Source of the DNA: Valencia hispanica
Taxonomy: Eukaryota; Chordata; Actinopteri; Cyprinodontiformes; Valenciidae
Reading direction: 5' to 3'
Assembly (NCBI GenBank): GCA_963556495.2
Contig: OY747710.1
Location: 34,517,000 to 34,580,999, forward strand
DNA length: 64,000 nucleotides
Shown here: in pieces, positions 24,480-34,884 of the stretch
Layout: each line of letters opens with the position of its first letter
Position numbering within the stretch: position 1 is the stretch's first letter
The notes under the pieces: generated by a model
The model's input: only the letters and a program-made list of their open reading frames with translations
Database searches by the model: none
What the model was told of the DNA's origin: nothing
Program-made: the position numbers and the translations under genes

Positions 24480-24810
24480 AACCAAAACAAGCCTGCTGCT
24501 GTCCGTTCACAGCCAGCCATGACCAAGGCCTGGCTCGGTGCTGAGCTATTAGCGCCAGTGGCAAGCCAACCATAACGCTAGTTGGAGCGATAGCCCTTTT
24601 TCAGTGTCGGGGCAGCAACTCAGCCATATTGTTAAGATGATTGTTCTGCCAGCCTTCTGTCATGGCTGATGTGGCTGGAGCGTTTGGCTTGGTTAGTGGC
24701 AGCCTGGCTCCTCACTGCCTGGAAAGAGGCTTTGCTGCAGGCAGCTCGGAGGCTTTAAAAGCCTTATTGTCTATCTTTCTCGCAGCTAACCCTGTTCTCC
24801 CTCTTCTCAA
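24480..24810. promoter_or_regulatory. Candidate conserved noncoding element, relatively CpG-rich
   Basis: Balanced to GC-leaning DNA with CpGs retained (AGCGCC, AACGCT, GGAGCGATAG, GTGTCGGGGC, GGAGCG), which is unusual in this CpG-poor window. Retained CpG and even composition suggest constraint or low methylation. The 70-residue frame at 24641-24850 has no recognised domain. Confidence 0.3.
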
Positions 24811-26379
24811 CTCCATAGGATGGTCAGATGGGAGAAATAAAATGGGAGGCTGAGATGAAGGGAGAGAAAAAAAGGAGAAAGGAGCCAACCACCATTTAAG
24901 GAGCCTGGTCCAATGTATCATGATCAGCATAGGCTTTTTACAGCAGCATCCCACATCATTGTTTAACCACTTTCTCTCTGGCAGCTCTGCCATTTGAACA
25001 GAATTTTGACACTGCAGTTGGGAATTCTGAAGATTAAAGGGGACATACTTGGTACACTTGCTACTTGGCTCTTTCAATCACTGGGGAAGGTAGCTAGAAC
25101 TTGTTATGCTGTGTAACTTTTCTTTATACTTTCATATAAATTATTGATATCCATAAAAATATTTGATGGATAAGCCATTAGTTTATTTATGAATGGATTT
25201 AGTTTTAATTAGAGCAACAAACAGGATATTAGTATACGTATATAAACAAAGTTAAACTTTCTTCTTATTCTGAGTTTTGTGGTCTTAAAGGTTGGGAATT
25301 AACACTAGCCCCTGGCTACTTGGTTAAATTTATCAACTGGCAGAGAAACTTAAAGAATTTAAACAGGAGAACGCTGTTGTGCTTTAAAATCTGACCTACC
25401 AGGGGGAATTATGAAGGTGAACTGCCATTAGACTGCTGCAAAAAACATTATCAGTAGAAGAGGAGTCGAACAGTGATGTTGTTGCATTCCTGGAGTAATG
25501 CAGTTGACAGAAACCATCAAAAGTTCTCAGGATGGATTAACCTAATCTTAAATAACTGTTTTATAATTAGAAGTGAAAAGTCACATGCAAGTTAGGTTAC
25601 TGTTATTTGATGGTGGCAACCAAATAATGTTTTGATCCCAATGTCAATAAGTCCCAGCCATATCCTGCTCTCACAACCTGGTACTTTTTGGCAGTCGTAG
25701 TCTATTCACACCCAAGCATTTTTGTACACTCTGTACACGCTTTTACAACTTATGAATTAAAAATAATGTGCTGAAATGTATCTGTCAACCTGAGGTTGCT
25801 CAGAGGTCTTTTGGTTTGATGAGGATTTTTAATTTGCCATTTTTTGTAAGAGTCAGATGGTGCAGAAAGGGATAGCAATTCAGTTTGATGGAAACATGGT
25901 CTTGAGAGAATAATTGAAATTTGAATCCAATTCTGTGATCACTATGACTGATCAAAACACTTAACTACCATAAGAAAAAACCCCATATGTGATGAGAAAG
26001 TACTGATGTTTGATATGGAAGTAGGGAGGGATAAAATGACAGCCCTTTGGTACAAAATCTTAAACATTAACTGGCGAAGGGGCAATTTGACCCAGAGGTA
26101 TTGGCAAAATGCTCCAACCGGCATCAATCTGTATAAGTACTGCTGTATGGTGCTCAGGAATGGAAATCAGCACTTGCCACTGAGCAAATGCAGCTAAATT
26201 TATGAAGTGGCAGTATAAAACTTGATCAACCAACAAGCCTCAGTATTGAGTTTGCAATCTGAACAGGAGAACAGCATTTCATTTTTACAACTGATCTGTA
26301 GGTGGCATTGAACATGAGCTGCCACTTTGAGTTTGTCTGTTTGATATGAGCTGCTCAGAAGGGGCTCAGTTCTGCTTGA

Positions 26380-26407
26380 CTGTGTGTGTGTGTGTGGGGG
26401 GGGGGGT
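26380..26407. repeat. (GT)n followed by G run
   Basis: GT dinucleotides run directly into about 11 G bases. Simple-sequence DNA of uncertain exact length. Confidence 0.9.
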
Positions 26408-27364
26408 GATCAATCCACAGCACACTGCTGCAACACCAATTATTAGGAATTACAACGTTCAGGACGAAGTGTTTATGAAGTAAAACTCTTCCTGTAAGGT
26501 TTTTTCCTCAAATGAATACCTGCATCCACAAAGAAAATATTTTTTTAGCTAAATGATGAATTATAAATGAGGCATTGGAAAACACGTGTTAAGCAAGCTA
26601 GCTTTAGCTCTAGTAACCCTCCCTATACAAATATCCTTAGCAGAGCACAACATATGTTTACCAAAGTTTGTGTAGTTGTTGTTCATGCAAAATTAAATGA
26701 TAAAGCATTATGTGTTTTAGATGATGTGTTGTTAGAACATTAAATTCTAAAATCTTGTAACAGATCAGCAAAAGTAGTTCAGAAACCCCAGGAGAGACAA
26801 AACATTTTCAACTTTTTGTAAAACTTCTTTGTAATGCTGATAAAATGTGTGAATTTTAAGTTTGTGTCTTTAGAGGACTATCCTTGGACTTTTTAGTTTG
26901 TTTGTTTTCATAATAAACACATGCTACTTTTTAAAATTAATCTATTAACCGATCTTACATTTTGGTTAAAATTGTTAATATTTTATCTATCATGGTTCAC
27001 ATAAACATTTTCGATGAAAGATGCTTTATTTTAAAAAATGTGGAACTCAGAAAGTGAACATTTCAAAAATCAAAAAAAGGGATTTCTTTAAGTACAGGTG
27101 TATGGCATATGTATGAATAGATACCATATTTCAATGAACAAATTCAATTTCACTAATATTTCTTGAAAGTATGTTTGAAAAAAAATAGTGACTTGCTGGT
27201 AGTTGCTGGTAGAAAAAAAGAGGATTTTTCACCTCTGACTGTCCAGGTGTAGTTAACCTTTAACATATATGGACACCAAATTCCTCATTTTTGTCCTCAC
27301 TAGAATAGCCAGCCAAGGCAACAAGACACAAAACTTTTTCAGTTGTCCAAACATTTGTGTGGCT

Positions 27365-27392
27365 CAATGTGTGTGTGTGTGTTTGTGTGTGC
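27365..27392. repeat. (GT)n microsatellite
   Basis: Short GT dinucleotide run with one interruption, just upstream of a conserved-element-like block. Confidence 0.85.
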
Positions 27393-27479
27393 ATGTTTTT
27401 CATATGTATGTCTGCGCAAAGATTCCGATTGTTGGAGAGAACTATTCATTTAGGGGGCCCCTCTTCTCTCCTCAGCTGC

Positions 27480-27930
27480 TCCCCGCTTTCCCCAGTAATT
27501 AGCCTAGTGTGGCAGCCACCTCTCGCTGCTCAGTCTGGGAGAGAGACACTTGACACGGCAGACATCAGAGAGATTTTCAGGAGGCTCTCCCGGCGCCCCA
27601 ACAGCTCTTAATTAACCACTTAGGTATCCCCGCTCATTCTCCCGGCCGGCACTTTCCAAATGGTAAGGAGGTTCTGTGCCACGGATCTAAACACCGGGGG
27701 AAGCGTGCTATCAAAAGATCTGGGTAAATGAAGGCTTGTGTAAATTATTTTTAATGATTCCCTCCTGGCACATCATTATGTTTGTAGTTACACACAGGCA
27801 CTTCTGAGACGGCTCATCTTTGCTAAGGTCATCAGCAGGACCAACTGTAACTAGCTGCTAGTCTGTAAATGGCTTATTAATTAGTGCTGTGGTTTTACAT
27901 AGCTGTGAGCTCTGATATATGGAGCAGGGA
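27480..27930. promoter_or_regulatory. Candidate conserved noncoding element
   Basis: About 450 bases of balanced, CpG-containing sequence (CCCGGCGCCCC, CTCCCGGCCGGCAC, GCCACGGATC) with homeodomain-like words CTCTTAATTAACC, TTTTTAATGATT and GGCTTATTAATTAGTGC. It is clearly different from the AT-rich flanks. A GAT/GAC trinucleotide run follows at about 27953-27975. No ORF or transposon landmark explains it. This is one of the strongest-looking regulatory candidates in the window by eye. Confidence 0.35.
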
Positions 27931-28559
27931 TCGTAATTGTGGGGAATCAAAAATGATGATGATGATGACGACGATAAGCAATCTCTAGGGTATTTATGCA
28001 AAGTAGCCCCTCGTATTAGAAAATCATTACCTATCCAAACACTGCAACACTCAGCCTGCGTGAATTACAATGATGGATTTTATGATAATTGCGATTTAAT
28101 TTCCTCCCTCTCGCCATCTCTCTTTTGTCTGTCTAGAGTTTGAAAATAATTTGAGTCATTGTGAGAGCTATTAATTCTGTATTAGTTAAAGATGAGTAGA
28201 TGGGCGTATTCAATTTTCTTCTAAATTTAGATTTGCAAAAGATCATCACATTTTGCATCAGATGATCACTTTGCCTAATTTTCTTTTATTGCTGATACTT
28301 CCCATGTCAGATCTATACTGTGTTTGAAAATCTGAAAATCTACAAATAAAATTGTTAAAAAATTGTATTACTGGTATTATTATTGTTATTTATAATTACA
28401 TTTTATTTATTTACCAAACAAACCAAAAATTACTTATACATTTGAATTTTAAAGGAATACAATATTGCACTCAAATAGTATGTCACATTGTGGATTAACA
28501 GTAAATAATGGTTCATGGTTGAAAGTAATGCAACATAATAACTGGAGAACTTAACAGGT

Positions 28560-28765
28560 TCTGTGAGCAAGCAATTAGTTTTAGGAAATTCCAGCTCCCC
28601 CTGTCCAGTGCCTAGATTGAATTTAATTATCTGCCAAGCTCAACCCTAACATGTGCTTTGTAGTTCGGCATTCAAATCTCCCCGGAAGTCTTCAGAGAGC
28701 AGAGGCAAACTTTGCATTCATAAGCGAAGCAAATACTTCATAACCTTGATGAAATGTGCATTTCA
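28560..28765. promoter_or_regulatory. Candidate conserved noncoding element
   Basis: Balanced segment with GCAATTAGTTTTAGGAAATTCC, GAATTTAATTATCTGCC, TTTGCATTCATAAGC and CTCCCCGGAAGTC, framed by AT-rich DNA. Inferred from composition and motifs only. Confidence 0.28.
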
Positions 28766-28984
28766 CCTTAGGCTATGAGAAGAGGACACAGAAACCCCAA
28801 AATTATTACATTAAGGCAGCTTTCCTCCCTGACCATTTTGAAACACCACTGCGGCAGATCAAAAAAATGGTCAATTCTTTTTTTTGTCTACCCCCCCTCA
28901 AAGTCAAAGGTATACTTAAGACAGATCAGTCTGCTTTTTAAATACAGTGATATTAAATAAACTGGAATAGTTTCAATAAAGTCA

Positions 28985-29170
28985 TTTATATTAGGACCTC
29001 AGTTCACTAAGTAAAACACATTATATAGATTAATTACACAGAAACTACTGTTTTCAAGCCTTCATTTCTGTTGATTGTGAACATTTTCCACCCACAGGTA
29101 ATGAAACATGGCTTTAAAGATTAAAATATTACATGAGCCCAATAAAAAACATTTTTAAAATAGACATGTG
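28985..29170. mobile_element. Tc1-like terminal arm remnant
   Basis: Landmarks TATATAGATTAATTACACAG, TTTTCAAGCCTTCATTTCTG, TTAAAATATTACATGAG and CCCAATAAAAAAC appear in the same order as in the arms at 9841-10055 and 5930-6045. This is a lone inverted-repeat arm of the same or a sister Tc1-like family, and the only transposon trace I recognise between 18 and 34 kb. No transposase or partner arm was found. Confidence 0.5.
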
Positions 29171-29339
29171 GGCTTAGTGAAAAGTCTGTTAATCACCTGC
29201 TTAAAGGTTGTTGTTTTCAAAAGATACGTTTTAATCTGAAAAATAAGTATCATTTCAGCGCAAAGTTATTAAATATGAATGTCTTTTTCGTGGGACAAAA
29301 TCTAAAAGAATTCAGTTTGTGAAACATAAAATGAAGGCA

Positions 29340-29700
29340 GATCTGTAGTGGTGTTTTTCCACATGTAATAGTCTGGGCGTTTCTGGTTCCACGCTACCAG
29401 TTCGCCAGACTCAACCCGGTCCTATCTCTAAGAGAGCCTTTTGGTATGCTGACAGTATCCAGGCTGCAATCAACATCTGCTAATTTCTGTCTATTAACCG
29501 TATTGTCGTAACACACGATCATGATGTTCTGTTTGTACGGCTGAACTGAGACTTATGACCCTAATCCATCATCTGCTTGTCATATTTTTATGCGTTGTCT
29601 GTGCCGTTCCCCGTTGCCCAAAGCGAGCACACTACAAGGGCCTGTTTAAGTTATTGGCCAGCTGCTAGAGCCGTGCCCAGCTGAAGAGGTCATCGTGTTT
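29340..29700. promoter_or_regulatory. Candidate conserved noncoding element
   Basis: Balanced, CpG-containing segment (GGGCGTTTCTGG, CCACGCTACC, TATTGTCGTAACACACGATC, GCGTTGTCTGTGCCGTTCC, AAAGCGAGC) unlike the AT-rich flanks. No ORF or transposon signature. Enhancer-like by appearance only. Confidence 0.3.
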
Positions 29701-31639
29701 CTCTCTGTGTTTTTTTCTTACTCCCCACTTTCCTCCAAGAATATCACACTGTAGCACAGCAATGCCAAGGATAATACAAACCGTATGTCCTGTGAAACTA
29801 TCGTTTGCATGCTCCGTGGCTGAACATTTTAGCAGGCACCACATCCTTCTCCATTCACAAAGACACAAATGGATAGAGTGAAGACTGAGGTCTTCTTCAC
29901 TGCTTTTGGGTTGGAGCAAGTCTGATTTAAAATCATGTCACATCAGTTTAGACAGCAGACTATTTCTGCCTTGCACACACATGCACACACACAACATGTA
30001 TACATGGGAGAAATCTTACGATTACATGCACACACAAGGATCATGTAACTCAGAAATTTTGAATGACATTTGCTACTGGATTGCTTTGTTTTGTTTGTCA
30101 TTGCTTTTTTTTTCCTGGTTCCCAATACTCATGTTTCAATTTTCCTTTTTGTCCCTCCTGTCTTTGTCCAGCTTGGTGCCTGAATCAGATACAGCGTGTT
30201 GTGCTATTTATTCAGTAAAGGGGATTGTGTAAAATGGGGATGATCCTATTTTCCTCCTTTATAGAGAAAATCTGTCAATAAAACTTCAAGGCAACTACAC
30301 CCCCCATTATATTTGCCTAATCATTAAGAACTATTACATAATACATAAATAAGAAGGTACCTGCAAAATCCGTATTTCGTTTATAATTATAATATAATAT
30401 AATTTGTTCAAAACATGCAGCTCTTTATTTTATCACTCTAACCCCTCTTTTGTAAAGTAAATCTTACAGTGCAAGGCAAACCAGACCCAACATGCTGTTT
30501 GTGTAAGCTACTTGGACTGGGTACAAGATATAAACAACAGGAGAGTGTATGTAAAAAAATAAAAAATCAGCTCATTTTTTGCCGGTCATACCACTAGGCA
30601 ATATGTGGAGTATTATTGTACAAAATAATGCAATATGTAAAATCCATATTTTTGTTTTAATTATTCTGAAATACATTTTTGAGAACATTTGTCACTATGA
30701 TTTAAAATCATTCTTGTAATACATGCTTCTTTCACTACAATCATTTTTGGATAACGGTGGTCCTCTATTGTCATTTTAAGATACAATATTTCGTACAGAC
30801 TAAGCAGTATTTTTCAACACTCACTATGTGATGAAACTGTGAATATATGAAAAAAAACGGAAAAAAAAGAAAGAAAAAGCAACAACACATGATAAATATC
30901 TGGGATTTTTGCCAAATGCAAGCTGCGCAGGCTCAGAACCTCTGCCCATTATGAAATGAATGCGTTTAGAATAAATGTCCTCTTGAGGACAGTCGATGCA
31001 TATCACCGCAGAGAGCCTTTCCTTTTCCCAGCTCGACATCGTGTTGATAGACACAGGCAGTATTTCTCCTTGTTAAGAAAGGGCCTTGTTTACTCTGCAG
31101 GTAACGATCCAAATCCACCAGACATTTGCCCCACAGGAAGGGGTGCGCTCACTCAAGTTTGTCATTTCATTTCTACTGTGAAATCCATTAAGTCCACACA
31201 CTGCAGCTCCCTTTTTTATGCTTGTACAGTATTTACCTTCTTTTCTTTTTTTTCAGAATCTTCTTCTAAGAACAAAATTGTCCAATCATCGATTTACATG
31301 CTAAGCTCAGTTGATGAGGTCATTTATTTCACAAATGTACATCACAGTACAGGCATCCCTAAAGTACGACAGTGAGAACAGATTAAACAATGCAGATCTT
31401 AAATCCACAAGTGTTTTACATGATAGCATTTGCCTCTCTGGGTGGAAATAATAATAATTTTCACGCACTAACTCCCAGTTTGGTTTATATCTCTGTTTCG
31501 TGTTGCTTTCCCTCTTTCGGGCAGGTTTCTGGTTAGCCATGTGAAATTAATCTGAGGGAAAGTAAACAGCGGAGCCTAACAACTAATACAGTTAATTGTC
31601 TTAGTGCTTTTCTGGCTGGCCGCTTGCTAACAGCTGGTC

Positions 31640-31985
31640 GTACTGGCTCATGGCAGCACTTCAGCCAGCCTTTGAGATAATAACTTTTGCATCTGCCAAA
31701 GAAGTGGCTGTTACTGCCCACAGAATTTACAACTCACAAGTGGAAACACAGACTCCGACAGAATTTTCTATGCACGGCTCTTTGAATTTTATTAATGCAA
31801 TGCAAACACAGTCCTTCCAACACATTAAATTGTTGATGTTATGCGAATACACTCTGGAATTGCAGATCCTCATTAACATTATTTGCATGTTAATCTGCAT
31901 CTTTTTAATTAGTGATATTATTTATGCACATAATTTTCGCCTGGTGATGCCAAGTTGCAGGCACATTAATTAATCTACAGAGATG
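31640..31985. promoter_or_regulatory. Candidate conserved noncoding element with POU octamer and homeodomain sites
   Basis: The right half packs ATTAACATTATTTGCATGTT (octamer ATTTGCAT at 31881-31888), TTTTTAATTAGTGATATTA, TTTATGCACATAATTTTCG and GCACATTAATTAATC into about 100 bases. Multiple ATTA cores beside an octamer are characteristic of neural and pluripotency-type vertebrate enhancers. The overlapping 107-residue frame (31650-31970) has no recognised domain and I do not call it coding. Confidence 0.38.
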
Positions 31986-33126
31986 CCAAACTGTTTTTCC
32001 TCCACTTTTATTTGTCTACACCATGTTCTCGATATAGGAGGAAGATGGCAGAAAATGGATCAAAATTGCCTAAAGATGAATGAAAAGAAAAAGACAAGAT
32101 AGACAAAAAGTCCTTTTTGTTTTCATAATTTATATTGTAATATTAGCCAAATGTCACGTGAGGAGTTCCTTTCCCCTCTCTTCCTCTTCTCTTCCCTCTG
32201 AGATCGGTTATTCAGTTACATTACCTTGATGTATTATTAAAATCCATAATGGACTCCTGAGGCCTACCTTGCTTCTCTTCTTCATTTACAGAATATAGTC
32301 AGTGTTATTCTAATATCTCTACAACACAGTCATGCATAGGCAATGAGACCCCAACCCCAGCTCCAACACTTACCCGGCTTCCCTCGTGAGAGCATCGACC
32401 TCTCCACACGTCGACCAGATAAATACTCCAACAGGGTTCACAAAAATCTCCAAAGATTAGACCCAAGTCATACTACTTACAGCTAAGCAAAACAATATCT
32501 AACCTGCAGCCAATTTTATTTCTGAACTAATATAATTCAGCCTTTGAATTATTTTTTTATAGATTACAATTCATAATGTTCATACATTGAAATGCTGGAT
32601 GTCTGTGGTATTTTCAACTTTTGACTGTTTGTCTGAATACTCAAAACTGTGACAAAAAGTCATCTTATTATCAGTCATTAAATCCTTTCAAAGATTATAA
32701 CTCTTAAGGTAATGCTAAATCCCATTTAACTTTTTTAACCTAATTTCTAACCTTCAACCATATGTCTTTTTAAGGGGTAGGGCATCCCGGTTGTTTATGT
32801 GGAGTAGAGGGAGGATTAACGGTCATGGCTTTCTGATCCTTAACCTAGGGTTGGAAACAATAGCCCCTGTCATCTACTCATAATACATTTAGTATCAATG
32901 GTAGTCATGATTAGCATTAAAAATAGCAGAAGTGTGTTTACAATATATATTTTTAATTTTAAATATTCTACTATACCAATATATTATCAACATCAATGTA
33001 TTTTCTTTCATGTCATTTTCAATTCTTTTCAACAATTTTGATTTCGATTCGATTACAACACAGATGTAGAATATGTCTTCTAAATCTACAAAGTATATAC
33101 AATTCTAGCTACATTACATTAGTATG

Positions 33127-33183
33127 TACTAATATACTATATACTAAGTATACTATTACATTTGTATACTTAGTATATTAGTA
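33127..33183. repeat. Imperfect inverted repeat (hairpin) rich in TA
   Basis: The left arm 33127-33153 ends in ATACTAAGTATAC and the right arm 33164-33183 begins GTATACTTAGTAT. The remainder pairs with a small bulge across a 10-base loop. It lies about 100 bases before a long TA microsatellite. Confidence 0.7.
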
Positions 33184-33273
33184 TACTAGTTTACAGCAAT
33201 ACTAATTATTAGTAAACATCCAATGTGTCCGCGATTTTGGAATAACTATTTACAACATAAAAGTATATCTGGT

Positions 33274-33276
<3 letters not shown>

Positions 33277-33361
<85 letters not shown>
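33277..33361. repeat. (TA)n microsatellite, about 39 units, with short (CA)n end
   Basis: Uninterrupted TA dinucleotide run of roughly 78 bases followed by CACACACA. The tract is self-complementary and could form a cruciform. True length is probably polymorphic and may be mis-assembled. Confidence 0.95.
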
Positions 33362-33362
<1 letters not shown>

Positions 33363-34431
33363 TCTTAATATATACTTTTGCTATACTACTGAGAACATAC
33401 AAATACGAAATTAGTTTTACTGTAATAGTTTGCAACTCTTGTGTAAGCTCACAGAGAGATTAGGTTATAAGGTACAGACTCAAAAAGGTTTTCCTTTTTT
33501 CTGAGCTTTATTTTCACATTTAAATGTTTAATCAAACACTGGTTTGTGCGTTATTTTTGTTAGCCTAACAAAATGACGTTGCAACTTTGTTGAAAAGGAA
33601 GGAGTCAGACAAGGGTCAACCCAATGAACAAGCAAACTTTGTGACTGATTAAGGCCCCCTCCTGGCATGAGGGTCACAGCATAAATTAAAATCACACATT
33701 TTGACCAAAACACAAGTGGTACAGATACAAAAGAAAACTTTAAAAAACAGATCGAAACAATTTATGTTATTTTTCATTATAGTCTAGTTTTAATAATATT
33801 TTAGTCCTAAATTCTGCTTGTGTCTAAATCAGTAAAATTTAATAGCATTGCAACTGTAAACAGATTAGTGCACTTTTATCTGACGGTTGCTTGTGAATGT
33901 CACATTGAGCTTGCCCCCTGCTGTAGAATGTAGTATTCAAGTGGACCCCAAATAAAATATTTGCTTATGGCATCAAATAACTTTTGGCCCAACCTTGGAT
34001 TAGATACTCCGTTTTCAAGAAGAAAAAATGTGGCTATACAAAAGTGTTAAATAATCTTTGCCCTCTATTTAAAATTACTTTGTCGTACACTTTGGCCATT
34101 TGTCTATGATAGAGTGTTACATGTGGAAGACACTGTTTCCACATGGGAATGTGCAAGGCACCTTTGTATAGTCATTTTAAAGGGATATGAGTCAATCCAT
34201 TAGCCATAAAAAGAAATACTGAAACATAACATTAGGGTTTATTTTTAATATAAACCCCTCACTCTGCAGCTCTTTTAGCTTCTATGAGATTTTTCAATAA
34301 TAAAAATAAAGCTGAAAACAAAACCTTCTATCAACAAGATATTCGAAAATAATATTGGATCAATACATCAAGTGTATGTTCTTAGAAAAGTACTTGTAAT
34401 TCAGGCTCTGCCATGCTTTTATTTATCATTC

Positions 34432-34648
34432 ATTCAGTTTTCATACCTCTTTAGTCCTGTAGGGGTGGTCCAGCAGGCAGTGAGCTAGAGTTGGGTAACA
34501 CCCTGGACAGCTCGCCAGTTCATCGCCTGGTTAAAAAAAGATAACACAAATAACCAATCACACACTCTCTTATTCTCAAGCACAAAGTAGAATATCAAAA
34601 TAACCTAATATGCATGTTGTTGGACTGTCAAGCACCTAGGAAAAAATT
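34432..34648. repeat. Degraded copy of a common teleost dispersed repeat
   Basis: Landmarks in order: CATACCTCTTTAGTCCTGTAGG, ACACCCTGGACAGCTCGCCAG, ACACACTCTC and AACCTAATATGCATGTTGTTGG followed by ACTGTCAAGC. The same order (TACCGCTTAGTCC, CACCCTGGACAGGTCGCCAG, CATTCACACTC, CCTAACATGCATGTTTTTGGACTGTG) is found in a very abundant fish repeat. It is older than the 17917 copy by appearance. A hAT MITE follows after about 8 bases. Confidence 0.55.
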
Positions 34649-34655
34649 CTTAAAT

Positions 34656-34877
34656 CACAGGTGTCAAACTCTGGTCTTTAAGGGCCAGTGTCCTACAACT
34701 TTTAGACATGTTGCAACACACCCCAATCAAATTATTTAGGTCACCAACAGGACCCCATGGAACATAGCTGCCTGCTGAGGAGGCAGTTTAACCATTTGAT
34801 TCAGGTGTGTTGGACCAGGAACACAGCTAAAGGTTGTAGGCCCCTGGCTCTCGAGGACTGGAGTTTGTCTACCCTGC
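34656..34877. mobile_element. hAT-type MITE (CAGGTGTCAAACTC ends) with target-site duplication
   Basis: The left end CACAGGTGTCAAACTCTGGTC and right end GGACTGGAGTTTGTCTACCCTG form an inverted repeat. A second inner pair (ATGTTGCAACACACCCC against TTCAGGTGTGTTGGACC) extends the symmetry, as in a familiar fish hAT MITE ending CAGGGGTGTCAAACTC. Flanks share the 7-mer CTTAAAT (34649-34655 and 34878-34884), consistent with the 8-bp hAT duplication minus one mutated base. No coding capacity; it needs a transposase in trans. Confidence 0.8.
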
Positions 34878-34884
34878 CTTAAAT

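Larger units (their letters stand above)
18006..28984. other. Transposon-poor noncoding interval
   Basis: I see no transposon ends or element reading frames here, only microsatellites and several conserved-element-like blocks listed separately. All ORFs are short and lack recognisable domains. The longest frame near 19.0 kb is a (CT)n translation. Confidence 0.5.
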
